Of a DNA stretch of 64,000 nucleotides, positions 35,102 to 44,902 are shown piece by piece. The stretch's first letter is position 1; each line of letters opens with the position of its first letter. The notes below the pieces were generated by a model. The model was given only the letters and a program-made list of their open reading frames with translations. It was not told the origin of the DNA and ran no database searches. The stretch is taken from the NCBI GenBank assembly GCA_913055655.1, contig CAJXKA010000004.1:186001-250000 (forward strand), read 5' to 3'. This DNA is from an uncultured Oceanospirillales bacterium. Lineage in GTDB: Bacteria > Pseudomonadota > Gammaproteobacteria > Xanthomonadales > SZUA-36. The position numbers and the translations under genes were made by a program.

Positions 35102-37915
35102 ATGAAAGCCACCGAACGCAAGCGCCGAGTGGGGACTCGCCTGCTGACACTGGCCGTGGCCTCGGCCGTGGCCAACCTGGCTTGGGCCGACGCCCTGTTT
35201 ACCGGCCGCGTCAACGACGCCGACACCCAGCGCCCGCTGGCCGCCGCCGATGTCCGCATCAACGAACTCAACCGGCGGGTCCGCACGGACTCGTCGGGCA
35301 ACTTCAGCCTGGCCAATGTGCCGGCCGGCGAGTACACCATCACGGTGCAGTCGGTCGGTTACGAAACCGCGACGTCGATCATCGTTGTCCCGGCTACCGG
35401 CAGCGTCAGCGAGGACATCTTCCTGGCCGGCTACGGTGTGACCGAGGAAGTCCGCGTGACCGGTTTCCGTGTCTCGCAGCTGAATTCGGTGCAGGACAAG
35501 AACTCTGCCGACGTCATCAAGGATTCCATCGACGCCAATGACGCCGGCAAGCTGCCCGACAAGAACGCCGCCGAGGCGTTGCGCCGCGTGCCCGGTGTGT
35601 CGATTTCCATCGACCAGGGCGAAGGCCGCTACGTGGCTGTTCGCGGCATCGACCCGGGCCTGAACAACGTCACCATCGACGGCCAGACCATCGGCGCACC
35701 CGAGGCGGACGACCGCCGCATCGCGCTGGACACCATCCCATCCGACGTGCTCTCCAAGCTGGAAGTGATCAAGACGGTCACGCCGGACCTGGACGGCAAC
35801 TCCATTGGCGGAACGGTCAACCTGGTCACGCCCAGCCCGTACGACGATGAAGACGGCTTCATGCTCAGCGGCTCCGCCGACATCGGCTACTACGACCTGA
35901 ACGGCGAGTCACCGTACAGCGCCTCGGGCGCCTGGTCACAGGTCTTCGGCAGCGAAAACCAGTTTGGTGTCCTGCTGAGCGCCAGCTACAGCTTCCGTGA
36001 GTACGAATCCCAGAACGTCCAGACCGATATCTGGGAAGAGGAAGGCGACTACTACATCCCGGGTGAACTGGTGCTGCGTGATTACAAGCTTGAGCGTGAA
36101 CGCACCGGCGTGGTGGCCAACTTCGAGTGGCGACCCCGCGATGACTTCAAGGTCTACTGGCGCAACCTGTTCAACCGCTTCGAAGACCTCGAGGATCGCA
36201 TCGAGACGATCTACGACTACCGCGAGGGCGACCTGGAGAACCAGACCGCCACGTCCGGCACGTTTACCGAGGGCGAGGGCGAGCGCAACTTCAAGCACCG
36301 CCTGGAACAGCAGGACATTTCGCAGTCCACGCTGGGCGGCGAATGGCTGTACGGCGCCAACACGCTGTCGCTGAGCGCCACCTTCGGGCATACCCAGCAG
36401 GACACGCCATACGACATCGAGTGGAGCTTTGCGGTAGAAGACGCCCTGCCGATGACCTACGACACCTCTGACTACTTCCCGCGTGTGTTTTCGACCGACG
36501 AGTTCATGGACCCGGGCTTTTTCGAGTTCAACCAGGTCGACCGCAACAACCAGCTGGTCGAAGAGGACCTGTCCATTTTCCAGCTCGACTGGAGCCATGA
36601 CCTGGACTTCGGCGACAACCCCGGTTACATCAAGACCGGACTGAAGTTCACCGGCCGCGAGAAAACCAGCGACCTGTCCGGCCCCAGCTACGATGGCTAC
36701 GAGGACGACCTGTTCCTGTCGATGTTCTCCGTGCCGGGCAAGGCCGATTTCTATGACTCGGTCCGTCCGGGGTACTACCCCTTCGGCCCGGTCATCGACT
36801 TCGCCGGCTGGGAAGGCTTCTTCAACGCCAACACCGGCGGTTTCGAGCTCAACAGTGACGACACCAGCGAGAATGAGTTCGCCGAGGACTTCACCGTCAA
36901 CGAAGACGTCTACGCCGCCTACATCATGGCCGGCGTCGATATCGGCAACCTGACGCTGACGGGTGGTGTCCGCTTCGAGGAAACCGAGTCTGATTACGGC
37001 GCCTTCGCGGTGCTGTTTGACGATGGCGACTTCGATCGCGCCCAGCCGACAACCGGTTCGAGCCGTTACGACGACCTGATGCCCGGCATCCAGGCGCGCT
37101 GGCAGGTGACGGAATCGTTCGTCGCCCGCGGTGCCTGGACCAACACGCTGGGCCGGCCGGCTTACGCCAACCTGGTCCCGTTCCGGATTTTCGACTTCGA
37201 ACCGAATGACGACGGCGAGCTCGAGGGCGAAGTCGAAACCGGTAACCCGAACCTGGATCGCCTGCAGTCCGAGAACTGGGACCTGTCGTTCGAGTACTAC
37301 CTGGAGTCCGGTGGCATCCTCGCCGCGGGCCTGTTCTACAAGGACATCGACAACCCGATCTTCTCGCGCTCCCAGAGCTACGAGAACATCAACTACGAAG
37401 GTCGCGAGTTCGCCGAGCTGGAAATCACCCGGCCGGAGAACGCCGAGGCCGGTGAGTTGCTGGGTGTCGAGCTGAACTGGCAACAGCAGTTCGTGGGCCT
37501 GCCGGGCTTCCTGTCCGGTTTCGGTACCAGCATGAACTACACCTACACCGACAGCGAGGCCACGGTCTTCGACCGCGACGACAAGCTCCCATTCTTCCTG
37601 CAGTCCGACAACGTCGCCAACATCGCCCTGTACTGGGAGAAGTACGGCTTCGAGGCGCGACTGGCCTGGTCCTACCGCAGCGAGTACCTGGACGAGGTTG
37701 GCGGTGATCCGGAAGAAGACCTGTACATCGACGCTTACAGCCAGGTCGACTTCAAGGCCAGCTACGCCATCGGTGATCACTTCGACATCTATTTCGAAGC
37801 ACTCAACCTGACCGACGAACCGCTGCGCTACATCAGCGGCAAGGACTCCGGCCGCCTGGCGGAAAACGAGATCTACGGCTGGAACGCCAAGCTGGGCCTG
37901 CAGTTCAACTACTGA
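35102..37915 (+). CDS. TonB-dependent receptor, Xanthomonas/Caulobacter type
   Basis: This is an outer-membrane active transporter. ATG at 35102 with AGGAG nine bases upstream gives 937 aa. After a signal peptide there is a carboxypeptidase-regulatory-like domain (RVNDADTQRPLAAADVRINE), the plug with DANDAGKLPDKNAAEALRRV and VAVRGIDPGLNNVTIDGQ, and a beta barrel ending in LGLQFNY with the terminal aromatic residue needed for assembly. Adjacent phytase and a Pho box suggest it imports phytate, a lower inositol phosphate or another phosphate ester (inference). It could be a separate unit from phytase, with its own promoter. Confidence 0.93.
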   Translation: MKATERKRRVGTRLLTLAVASAVANLAWADALFTGRVNDADTQRPLAAADVRINELNRRVRTDSSGNFSLANVPAGEYTITVQSVGYETATSIIVVPATGSVSEDIFLAGYGVTEEVRVTGFRVSQLNSVQDKNSADVIKDSIDANDAGKLPDKNAAEALRRVPGVSISIDQGEGRYVAVRGIDPGLNNVTIDGQTIGAPEADDRRIALDTIPSDVLSKLEVIKTVTPDLDGNSIGGTVNLVTPSPYDDEDGFMLSGSADIGYYDLNGESPYSASGAWSQVFGSENQFGVLLSASYSFREYESQNVQTDIWEEEGDYYIPGELVLRDYKLERERTGVVANFEWRPRDDFKVYWRNLFNRFEDLEDRIETIYDYREGDLENQTATSGTFTEGEGERNFKHRLEQQDISQSTLGGEWLYGANTLSLSATFGHTQQDTPYDIEWSFAVEDALPMTYDTSDYFPRVFSTDEFMDPGFFEFNQVDRNNQLVEEDLSIFQLDWSHDLDFGDNPGYIKTGLKFTGREKTSDLSGPSYDGYEDDLFLSMFSVPGKADFYDSVRPGYYPFGPVIDFAGWEGFFNANTGGFELNSDDTSENEFAEDFTVNEDVYAAYIMAGVDIGNLTLTGGVRFEETESDYGAFAVLFDDGDFDRAQPTTGSSRYDDLMPGIQARWQVTESFVARGAWTNTLGRPAYANLVPFRIFDFEPNDDGELEGEVETGNPNLDRLQSENWDLSFEYYLESGGILAAGLFYKDIDNPIFSRSQSYENINYEGREFAELEITRPENAEAGELLGVELNWQQQFVGLPGFLSGFGTSMNYTYTDSEATVFDRDDKLPFFLQSDNVANIALYWEKYGFEARLAWSYRSEYLDEVGGDPEEDLYIDAYSQVDFKASYAIGDHFDIYFEALNLTDEPLRYISGKDSGRLAENEIYGWNAKLGLQFNY

Positions 37916-37951
37916 TTGGCCCTGCAGTTCGGCAGCACGCTGCCAACGGAA

Positions 37952-37975
37952 AAGCCCCGGTTCTGCCGGGGCTTT
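37952..37975. terminator. Bidirectional terminator after the TonB receptor and tlpA
   Basis: AAGCCCCGG and CCGGGGCTT pair around the loop TTCTG. A T run follows on the plus strand and an A run precedes it, so the hairpin can end both the receptor transcript and the convergent tlpA transcript. Confidence 0.9.
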
Positions 37976-38023
37976 TTCGTTAGGGGGCGTTCTGTGAGTT
38001 CTGGGGAGTTCGAGTTCTGGCCC

Positions 38024-38584
38024 CTAAAGCAGCGGTTCGACCTGCTCCACCAACTCCTCGCGATGAACCTCACCGAGCTTCGTCCAGCGAACCACGCCGT
38101 CTCGGTCGATCAGCACCGAGTACGGCAGCATGCCGGCCAGGTTGCCGTAGTCGCGGCTCATGGTCATGACGTCGGCCTGGCCGACGGCGACGGGGTAGTC
38201 GATGCCGAGGCTGTCGAGGAACTCTTTCGCGGGACCGGGCTCGTCCATGGCGACGCCTACCACTGCGAAACCTTTTTCGCGGTACTCGGCATCGACTTCG
38301 GAAAGCATGGGCATCTCGGCGCGGCAGGGCGCGCACCAGGTGGCCCAGAAATTGACCAGCACCACCTGGCCGTCGAAATCGGCGGCGGTCACAGGCTCGC
38401 CGTCCAGGCCGGGCACGGACCAGTCGGGGCGCTGCTGGCCAACCAGGCCGGCTTTCGCGTTCTTTGACTCGGCCTGCTCGACCAAGGATTCACTGGCCTG
38501 CTGGGCCCGGCAGGTGGCGACCACGCCGCCGGCCGTCGCGGCCAGGATGGCGACCGCGGTGTAGAGGATGATCTGACGGTTCAT
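38024..38584 (-). CDS. TlpA-family thiol:disulfide reductase
   Basis: This is a membrane-anchored periplasmic thioredoxin-like protein of 186 aa. The N-terminus (MNRQIILYTAVAILAATAGG) is a signal anchor, and the active site is WCAPC in VLVNFWATWCAPCRAEMPML. Its ATG overlaps the dsbD stop (ATGA), so it probably receives electrons from DsbD for cytochrome c maturation or disulfide reduction (inference from family and coupling). Confidence 0.92.
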   Translation of the reverse strand: MNRQIILYTAVAILAATAGGVVATCRAQQASESLVEQAESKNAKAGLVGQQRPDWSVPGLDGEPVTAADFDGQVVLVNFWATWCAPCRAEMPMLSEVDAEYREKGFAVVGVAMDEPGPAKEFLDSLGIDYPVAVGQADVMTMSRDYGNLAGMLPYSVLIDRDGVVRWTKLGEVHREELVEQVEPLL

Positions 38585-40902
38585 TGCGCCTCCAGGACTT
38601 TCTCGAGGTGGGACGCGAACTCGTCCGCGTCAAAATAGCCGACCAGGCGGTAGGCGGGCATTTCGCGCCCGGCCCGGTCGAAGAACAGGATGGCCGGTGG
38701 GCCGATGACATCGTATTTCGCCATCAGGGCCTGGTCGACCTCGTCGTGCTGGGTCACGTCGGCCTGCAGGGGATGAATCTGTTCGAACAGCGCCTGGATT
38801 CCCGGCTTCGGGAACGTGTTGCGTTCCATGCGGATGCACTCCACGCACCAGTCCGCGTAGTAGTCCAGCATGGCCGGCTTGCCGGCCGCGTTGGCGCGGG
38901 CCACGGCCGCCTCAAGGTCATCGAGCGACTTGATCCGCTCCAGCTCGAGGTGCGCAGACGCGGCGCTGCCATCGGTACTGGTGACGCGCCGCGCGTCGAA
39001 ATGCCCCAGCGGCCGCAGCCAGTTGTCGCCGCCGGAGACGGCACCGACAATCTCCGCGGCGCCGGCCAGCAGCAGGACCAGGCCCAGTGCCTTCCACACC
39101 CGCGCCCAGCCGCCGGCATCCGGTGGAATGCGCTCCAGCGCGCCCAGGAACACGCCACAGCCGATGGCCAGCGCGCCCCAGAGCAGCATGATCACGGCGC
39201 CGGGCAGGATGCGTTCCAGCATCCAGATGGCCAGCGCCAGCAGGCCCACGCCGAACACGGCCCTGACCGCGCCCATCCAGCGACCGGCCCGCGGCAGGTA
39301 GCGCCCTGCCGTCACGCCAAACACCAGCAGCGGCACACCCATGCCCATCGACAGCGCGAACAGCGCCGCACCGCCCAGCATCGCATCGCCGGAGTTGCCG
39401 ATCACGATCAGCGCGGCCGCCAGCGGCGGCGCCACGCACGGCCCGACGATCAGCGCGGAGAGCAGGCCCATGATCGCGACCCCGCCCAGGCGACCGCCGT
39501 CCAGGCGGTTGCTCTGCTCGGTCAGCTTCGACTGCCATCGCGACGGCAGCTGCAACTCGTAGAACCCGAACATGGCAAACGCCAGCGCGATGAAAATCAG
39601 CACGAAAACCGAGATCACCCACGGGTTCTGGAACATGGCCTGCAGGTTCTGGCCGAACAGGCCCGCCAGGACACCGGCCACCGTGTACGTCACGGCCATG
39701 GCCAGTACGTACACCAGCGACAGCCAGAAGGCGCGCCCGGCGGTGACGTTTTCGCCTTCGCCGGCAATGATGCCCGACAGGATGGGCACCATCGGGAATA
39801 CGCACGGCGTGAACGCCAGCAACAGCCCGGCGGCAAAAAATGCCAGCATCGCCAGCACCGGCCGATCGAGCAGCAGCTGCGCCAGGCGGCCCTGCTCGCT
39901 GACCGGCATTTCCGGCGCGCGTGATACTTCGACCACCGGGCCCGAAATGGCGACATCAGACGCAGGAAGCTGCAGGCTGACCTGCCCCGCCTGCGGCGGG
40001 GAGCAGATGTCGCCGTCGCGACAGCCCTGCCAGTGGGCCTGCAGCGTAATGGCGCGCTCCGGGCCTGCCGGGCGGTTCAGTCGCACCGGGATTTCCACCT
40101 GGTCGTAGATGACCGGCACCGGGCCGAACTCGGGGTCATCCTTGATCGTGCCCGGGGGCAGTTCCACCTGGCGCACCGAGTAACCCGGCGCGCCGACCAC
40201 GTCGAAAGCAAACTTGTCGACGTAAAGGTAGTAACCCGGCTGCGCCGTGAAGCGCACCAGCGCGGTCCCGCCGTCCAGGCCGATGGCCTCGTAGACAAAC
40301 GCCTCTTCAGGCGGCAGGGCCGGCGGCTTGTCCTGCAACGGCGCCGCGTCTGCCCGCGGCCCCGTGGCGAGGTCGCCGGCGCTCGTTGTATTGGCAGGTG
40401 CGCCGCCCAGGCCGGAAAGCAGCTCGTCCAGCGCCGACGGTCCGTCACCGGCCGGGGGCAGCGCCACGCTGACCTGCTGGGCGGTGGGCGGATAGCAGAG
40501 GACGTCTTCAAGGCAACCCTGTGAGCGCACGTCGATGACCACCGTGGACGTGTCCGCCGGAACGGTCGCCAGCGGCACCGTGACCGAGACCCGGCCGTGG
40601 AACTTCACCACTTCCTCGCCCAGCAGGGCATCGAAACCACGGTCGCCTTCGGGCACGCGTGGCTCGCCCAGCTCAACACCGGGCGTGGCCGTGCTGAATG
40701 CCAGGAAACGGTTGTGATAGAGGTAGTAGTTCTCGGCGATGGTCCACTCGACCACGACCTGGTCGCGACCTTCTGCGCGCCCCTCGATGGCGAAAACCTC
40801 GCCGTAGGGCTTCACATCGGCGGGCGATACCGCGGCAACGGGTGACGAAAGCATCGTCGCCAGCGCAATTGCGGCCCAACCCCACCCCTGCAGCCGGCTC
40901 AT
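38581..40902 (-). CDS. dsbD: Thiol:disulfide interchange protein DsbD with duplicated N-terminal domain
   Basis: This moves electrons from cytoplasmic thioredoxin to the periplasm. From the ATG at 40902 it has 773 aa; E. coli DsbD has 565. The membrane domain has the redox cysteines in FTPCVFPMVPI and VGPCVAPPLA, and the C-terminal thioredoxin domain has DWCVEC. The N-terminal immunoglobulin-like redox domain occurs twice: the first has GCLEDVLCYPP, the second GCRDGDICSPP, each with its own cysteine pair. The ATG overlaps the cutA stop. Confidence 0.92.
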   Translation of the reverse strand: MSRLQGWGWAAIALATMLSSPVAAVSPADVKPYGEVFAIEGRAEGRDQVVVEWTIAENYYLYHNRFLAFSTATPGVELGEPRVPEGDRGFDALLGEEVVKFHGRVSVTVPLATVPADTSTVVIDVRSQGCLEDVLCYPPTAQQVSVALPPAGDGPSALDELLSGLGGAPANTTSAGDLATGPRADAAPLQDKPPALPPEEAFVYEAIGLDGGTALVRFTAQPGYYLYVDKFAFDVVGAPGYSVRQVELPPGTIKDDPEFGPVPVIYDQVEIPVRLNRPAGPERAITLQAHWQGCRDGDICSPPQAGQVSLQLPASDVAISGPVVEVSRAPEMPVSEQGRLAQLLLDRPVLAMLAFFAAGLLLAFTPCVFPMVPILSGIIAGEGENVTAGRAFWLSLVYVLAMAVTYTVAGVLAGLFGQNLQAMFQNPWVISVFVLIFIALAFAMFGFYELQLPSRWQSKLTEQSNRLDGGRLGGVAIMGLLSALIVGPCVAPPLAAALIVIGNSGDAMLGGAALFALSMGMGVPLLVFGVTAGRYLPRAGRWMGAVRAVFGVGLLALAIWMLERILPGAVIMLLWGALAIGCGVFLGALERIPPDAGGWARVWKALGLVLLLAGAAEIVGAVSGGDNWLRPLGHFDARRVTSTDGSAASAHLELERIKSLDDLEAAVARANAAGKPAMLDYYADWCVECIRMERNTFPKPGIQALFEQIHPLQADVTQHDEVDQALMAKYDVIGPPAILFFDRAGREMPAYRLVGYFDADEFASHLEKVLEAQ

Positions 40903-41219
40903 ACCGATACCGACCCGCGCAGCCACGCCAGGTAGTCTTCCGACACGTGCTCGGCTTTCACCGACAGCAGTTCGGGCACGTCGTAAGGGTGATGCTCACG
41001 CATCCAGTGTTCGATGACGAAAAAATGCGTCGCCGTGGTTTTGATGATCATCAGCGACTCCTGCGCCTGCTCGACCTTGTCTTTCCAGCGGTATACAGAC
41101 CGCGCGCCGGGCAGGATGTTCACACAGGCCGCGTGCTTCGCTTCGACCAGGCCCCGGGCCAGGCGTTCGGCCGTGTCTTCATCGGGGCAGGTGCAGAATA
41201 TCGTGATGGTTTCGTTCAT
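40899..41219 (-). CDS. cutA: Divalent-cation tolerance protein CutA
   Basis: This is a trimeric protein of 106 aa with a ferredoxin-like fold; its link to copper tolerance is historical and its function remains uncertain. TCPDEDTAERLARGLVEAKH, ACVNILPGARSVYRWKDKVE and the C-terminal YLAWLRGSV are family hallmarks. It is translationally coupled to dsbD; cutA-dsbD pairing is common in gammaproteobacteria. Confidence 0.96.
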   Translation of the reverse strand: MNETITIFCTCPDEDTAERLARGLVEAKHAACVNILPGARSVYRWKDKVEQAQESLMIIKTTATHFFVIEHWMREHHPYDVPELLSVKAEHVSEDYLAWLRGSVSV

Positions 41220-41230
41220 GGGTGGGGATT

Positions 41231-42901
41231 TTACCGTTTGAAGGTCTCGCCGAAGAAATCGCCGTCACGCCAGCGCGGGCGGGCGGCCTGGCCGGCCACG
41301 ATGTCGCCCGCCCGCCAGGCCAGTCGCGTGAACCGCGCCGCGGCGCCGTAATCAATGGCCTGGTCCGCGTTGTCGCCCGGCGCGTGATAATCGTGGCGCA
41401 TGAAATGCCGGTAGATCTCGCGGTTCGTTCCACCCAGGGCACCGGGACCGGGCGCCAGGAACACCGCCGGCACGCCCTGGCGCACGAACGGATAGTGGTC
41501 GCTGCGGGTAAAGATGTTCAGCGCCGGGAACGGGTCTTCGGTGACGGTGATACCCATCTCCGCCGCGGCCACCGCCACGGCGTCGCCCAGGCTGGAGCGC
41601 TGGCCGCCCCAGGCCACCACGGCGGTGAAGTCGTAAAGCAGCACCGGCATGTCGAGGTTGATCACCGCGGCCACCCGGTGCCCCACGGGCGATGGGTGAC
41701 GCGCGTACCAGTTTGAGCCCACCAGGCCGGCTTCCTCGGCGGTGGCCGCCAGGAACACGACACTGCGGCGCGCCGGTCGCGCGTTGAACCGGCGGGCCGC
41801 TTCCAGCATCACCGCCACGCCGGCGGCGTTGTCCAGCGCGCCGCCGTGCACCTGTAACTCGCCGTCCGGTCCCGGGCGCACACCGATATGGTCCAGGTGC
41901 GCGACATACACCACCAGGTCACGCGCCAGCACCGGGTCGGTACCGGGCACCATCGCCGCCACGTTGGCGCTGCGCATTGGCTGGTGGTGACTGCGCTGGG
42001 TCATTTCAACTTCACCATCCAGCGTGAAAACCGGTAGCTCGCGGCCTTCGCGATCCGCCTCGATCAGCGTCGCCAGCGCATGGGCGGAGCCTTCAAACAG
42101 CACGCCTGCCGCCTCGTGATGGACGGTGGCGACACCGCGCAGCCCCCTGGCCACGCCATCGATACCACCATCCGGCCGCATCGACCCCATCGCGGGAGCA
42201 TCCACCTGCCTGGACAGGGCGCTCCAGTCCGTCACCGCCTCGTTCAGTGGCGTAAAGATGATGATGACGCCGACGGCGCCGTGCGCCGCCGCGGTTTCCA
42301 GCTTGTGTTGCCGGGTGCCAAAGTGGGCGCCCGCCTCGCCGGCGAGCGTTTCGGGATATCCGGCGAGCATCACCGCGACCTTGTCGGTGACGTCGATCTC
42401 CGCGTAGTCGAGATGACCCAGCGCCGGCGCATCGACCCCGTAGCCCACGAACGCCATGGGCGCCGTGACGGCCGACTGCTCATGCACCAGGTCAGGGGGA
42501 CGGTAGAAGTCGCCGGGGAAGTTCAGCGAGTGTCGTTCACCGTTGCGCGCCACCGAGAGTGCCACGGCGCCGGGCATGGTGGTCGCGGCCCGCATCGGCA
42601 CGGGCTGGAACCAACCCCCGTCGGGGCCGGCGGGTACCAGTCCCATGGCCCGGAACTGGTCAGCGACATAAAGGGTGGCCAGGTCGTAGCCGGGCGTGCC
42701 CGGCAGGCGGCCACGCAGGTGGGGGTCGGCCAGGAACTCGACGTGCGCACGCAGGCGGTCGGAAACGCTATCGGGCTGCGCGAACACCGGAGAAGCCATG
42801 GCACCGGCACACAGGATGGCCAGCGCCGAAAGAACAACCACCCATGACCGCCGACGGCGCCGCAACACGGGCCCCGGCCCGCGCCTCGCAACGCCGGCCA
42901 C
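41231..42901 (-). CDS. Secreted M28-family zinc aminopeptidase with PA domain
   Basis: The 556-aa product starts at a GTG and carries an arginine-rich signal peptide ending SPVFA. A protease-associated insert (residues about 130-280) precedes the peptidase core. Zinc ligands are seen in VYVAHLDHIG, GALDNAAGVA, ATAEEAGLVGS and the late FTRSDHYPFVRQG. Substrates are likely N-terminal residues of peptides outside the cytoplasm. It starts 5 bp after pfp and ends 11 bp before cutA, within one operon. Confidence 0.9.
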   Translation of the reverse strand: MAGVARRGPGPVLRRRRRSWVVVLSALAILCAGAMASPVFAQPDSVSDRLRAHVEFLADPHLRGRLPGTPGYDLATLYVADQFRAMGLVPAGPDGGWFQPVPMRAATTMPGAVALSVARNGERHSLNFPGDFYRPPDLVHEQSAVTAPMAFVGYGVDAPALGHLDYAEIDVTDKVAVMLAGYPETLAGEAGAHFGTRQHKLETAAAHGAVGVIIIFTPLNEAVTDWSALSRQVDAPAMGSMRPDGGIDGVARGLRGVATVHHEAAGVLFEGSAHALATLIEADREGRELPVFTLDGEVEMTQRSHHQPMRSANVAAMVPGTDPVLARDLVVYVAHLDHIGVRPGPDGELQVHGGALDNAAGVAVMLEAARRFNARPARRSVVFLAATAEEAGLVGSNWYARHPSPVGHRVAAVINLDMPVLLYDFTAVVAWGGQRSSLGDAVAVAAAEMGITVTEDPFPALNIFTRSDHYPFVRQGVPAVFLAPGPGALGGTNREIYRHFMRHDYHAPGDNADQAIDYGAAARFTRLAWRAGDIVAGQAARPRWRDGDFFGETFKR

Positions 42902-42906
42902 GGCTG

Positions 42907-44175
42907 TCAGTCGTCGATCTCGAACGGGTCGAGCTTTTTCGGTGCGAGTTTCTTCTGCAGGCGCACGTATTTCGGCAGCCCCTGGCGGTCGTACGGCGGG
43001 TAGTCCTCGCCGCGAATCAGCGGTTCCAGGTACTTCCGCGCCGACGGCGTGATGCCGAAACCGTCTTTCGTGATGTAGCGCGCCGGCATCTTTTTCTCGC
43101 GGTTGGCCACACGAGACAGCGGCGCCTCGCCCACTTTCCAGCGATATGGCTTGTCAGACGTGCGCTCGATGGTGGGCATCACGCCGGACTTGCCGGCAAT
43201 GGCGAAGTCCACCGCCGCCTTGCCCATCGCGTAGGCCTGGTCGACGTCGGTTTTCGACGCCACGTGCCGCGCCGAGCGCTGCAGGTAATCCGACACCGCC
43301 CAGTGGTACTTGTAGCCCAGCTTCTCCTTGACCAGCGCGGCCACCACCGGCGCCACGCCGCCCAGTTGCGCGTGGCCAAAGGCGTCGCGCACGCCGGAGT
43401 CGGCCAGGAACTTGCCCTTCCTGTCGCGCACGCCCTCGGAGACGACGATCGAGCAGTAGCCGTATTTCTCCACCGATTCCTTGACCCGCTTGAGGAACGG
43501 ACGCTGCTCGAACGGCCGCTCGGGGAACAGGATGATGTGCGGCGGGTCGCCGTCTTCGCGCTGCGCAAGGCCACCGGCGGCGGCAATCCAGCCCGCGTGC
43601 CGGCCCATCACTTCCAGGATGAACACCTTGGTGGAGCTGGACGCCATCGACTCGACGTCCAGGCTGGCTTCCATGATCGACACCGCCACGTACTTCGCCA
43701 CCGAGCCGAAGCCCGGGCAGTTGTCAGTAATCGGCAGGTCGTTGTCGATGGTTTTCGGCACGCCGATGCACTGCACCGGGTAGCTCAGCTTCGTGCCGAT
43801 CTGCGAGACCTTGTAAGCGGTGTCGGACGAATCACCGCCACCGTTGTAGAGGAAATAGCCGATATCGTGGGCCTTGAACACCTCGATCAGGCGCTCGTAC
43901 TCGGCGCGGTTGTCCTCGATGCCCTTGAGCTTGAAACGGCAGGAGCCAAAGGCGCCGCCCGGGGTGTGGCGCAGCGCGGCGATGTCGGCCTTGCGCTCCT
44001 TCGAGGTATCGATGAGGTTCTCGCGCAGCACGCCGATAATGCCGTTTTCGCCGGCGTAGACCTTGCCGACCTGGTCGCGATTGGCACGCGCAGTTTCGAT
44101 CACCCCGCAGGCGGTCGCGTTGATCACCGGCGTCACACCGCCGGACTGGGCGTAGAGCAGGTTCTTCCTGGCCAT
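42907..44175 (-). CDS. pfp: Diphosphate (PPi)-dependent 6-phosphofructokinase
   Basis: This reversibly phosphorylates fructose 6-phosphate with pyrophosphate. It has 422 aa. The phosphodonor loop is YNGGGDSSDTA, with Asp where ATP-dependent enzymes have Gly; the catalytic segment IGVPKTIDNDLPITDNCPGF carries the PPi-type lysine; and VMGRHAGWIAA is the sugar-phosphate loop. Several methanotrophs and Xanthomonads use such an enzyme in place of PfkA. It heads a five-gene operon. Confidence 0.94.
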   Translation of the reverse strand: MARKNLLYAQSGGVTPVINATACGVIETARANRDQVGKVYAGENGIIGVLRENLIDTSKERKADIAALRHTPGGAFGSCRFKLKGIEDNRAEYERLIEVFKAHDIGYFLYNGGGDSSDTAYKVSQIGTKLSYPVQCIGVPKTIDNDLPITDNCPGFGSVAKYVAVSIMEASLDVESMASSSTKVFILEVMGRHAGWIAAAGGLAQREDGDPPHIILFPERPFEQRPFLKRVKESVEKYGYCSIVVSEGVRDRKGKFLADSGVRDAFGHAQLGGVAPVVAALVKEKLGYKYHWAVSDYLQRSARHVASKTDVDQAYAMGKAAVDFAIAGKSGVMPTIERTSDKPYRWKVGEAPLSRVANREKKMPARYITKDGFGITPSARKYLEPLIRGEDYPPYDRQGLPKYVRLQKKLAPKKLDPFEIDD

Positions 44176-44292
44176 GGTTTCCCCCGTTTGGATGGACCTT
44201 CAAATGGCTGAGTTTCATTGACTGCGCGGCACCGAGCGGTTAGCGTTAGCGCCTTGTCACAGCCCCCTATTCTAGAGGACGGGAACCGTCTC

Positions 44293-44868
44293 ATGCGAAT
44301 CGTGTTACTGGGTGCGCCCGGGTCCGGAAAAGGCACCCAGGCGGCGCTCCTGAAAGACCATTTTGAAATCCCCCATATTTCCACCGGCGACCTGCTGCGC
44401 CAGGCCGTGGCCGATGCCACCCCGCTGGGCATGAAGGCCAAGGCCATCATGGACCGCGGCGAACTGGTGCCGGACGACGTCATGCTGAACCTGATCGAGG
44501 AACGCCTGTCGTCCGCGGACGTGAAGCCGGGTTTCATCCTGGACGGCTACCCGCGCAACCTGGCCCAGGCCGAGGCGCTGGAAGCCCTGCTGGGCAAGCT
44601 GGGCCAGCCGATCGAGGAAGCGGTGATGATCGAGGTGAGCGAAGACCGCGTGGTCGAACGCATCGCCAAGCGCGCCGCCGAGGAAGGTCGCAGCGATGAC
44701 ACCGAGGACGTGGTCCGTAACCGCATGCGCGTTTACGAGGAACAGACCGCGCCGGTGGCCGGCTTCTACGAGGACCAGGGGCTGCTGACGCGGGTGCTGG
44801 GCGAAGGCTCGATCGAGGAAGTCTCCGCGCGCATTCGCGGCGCCCTGAACACCGACGGTTCGGACTGA
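44293..44868 (+). CDS. adk: Adenylate kinase
   Basis: This converts AMP and ATP to two ADP. It has 191 aa with MRIVLLGAPGSGKGTQAALL (P-loop), the AMP-site ISTGDLLR and LDGYPRNLAQAE. The lid is the short form (AEEGRSDDTEDVVRNRM), which lacks the zinc-type insertion. ATG at 44293. It diverges from pfp, and the pairing of two energy-phosphate enzymes may be incidental. Confidence 0.97.
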   Translation: MRIVLLGAPGSGKGTQAALLKDHFEIPHISTGDLLRQAVADATPLGMKAKAIMDRGELVPDDVMLNLIEERLSSADVKPGFILDGYPRNLAQAEALEALLGKLGQPIEEAVMIEVSEDRVVERIAKRAAEEGRSDDTEDVVRNRMRVYEEQTAPVAGFYEDQGLLTRVLGEGSIEEVSARIRGALNTDGSD

Positions 44869-44902
44869 CCGCATTGCGGCCGGTACGGAAACGGCCCGCC
44901 CG

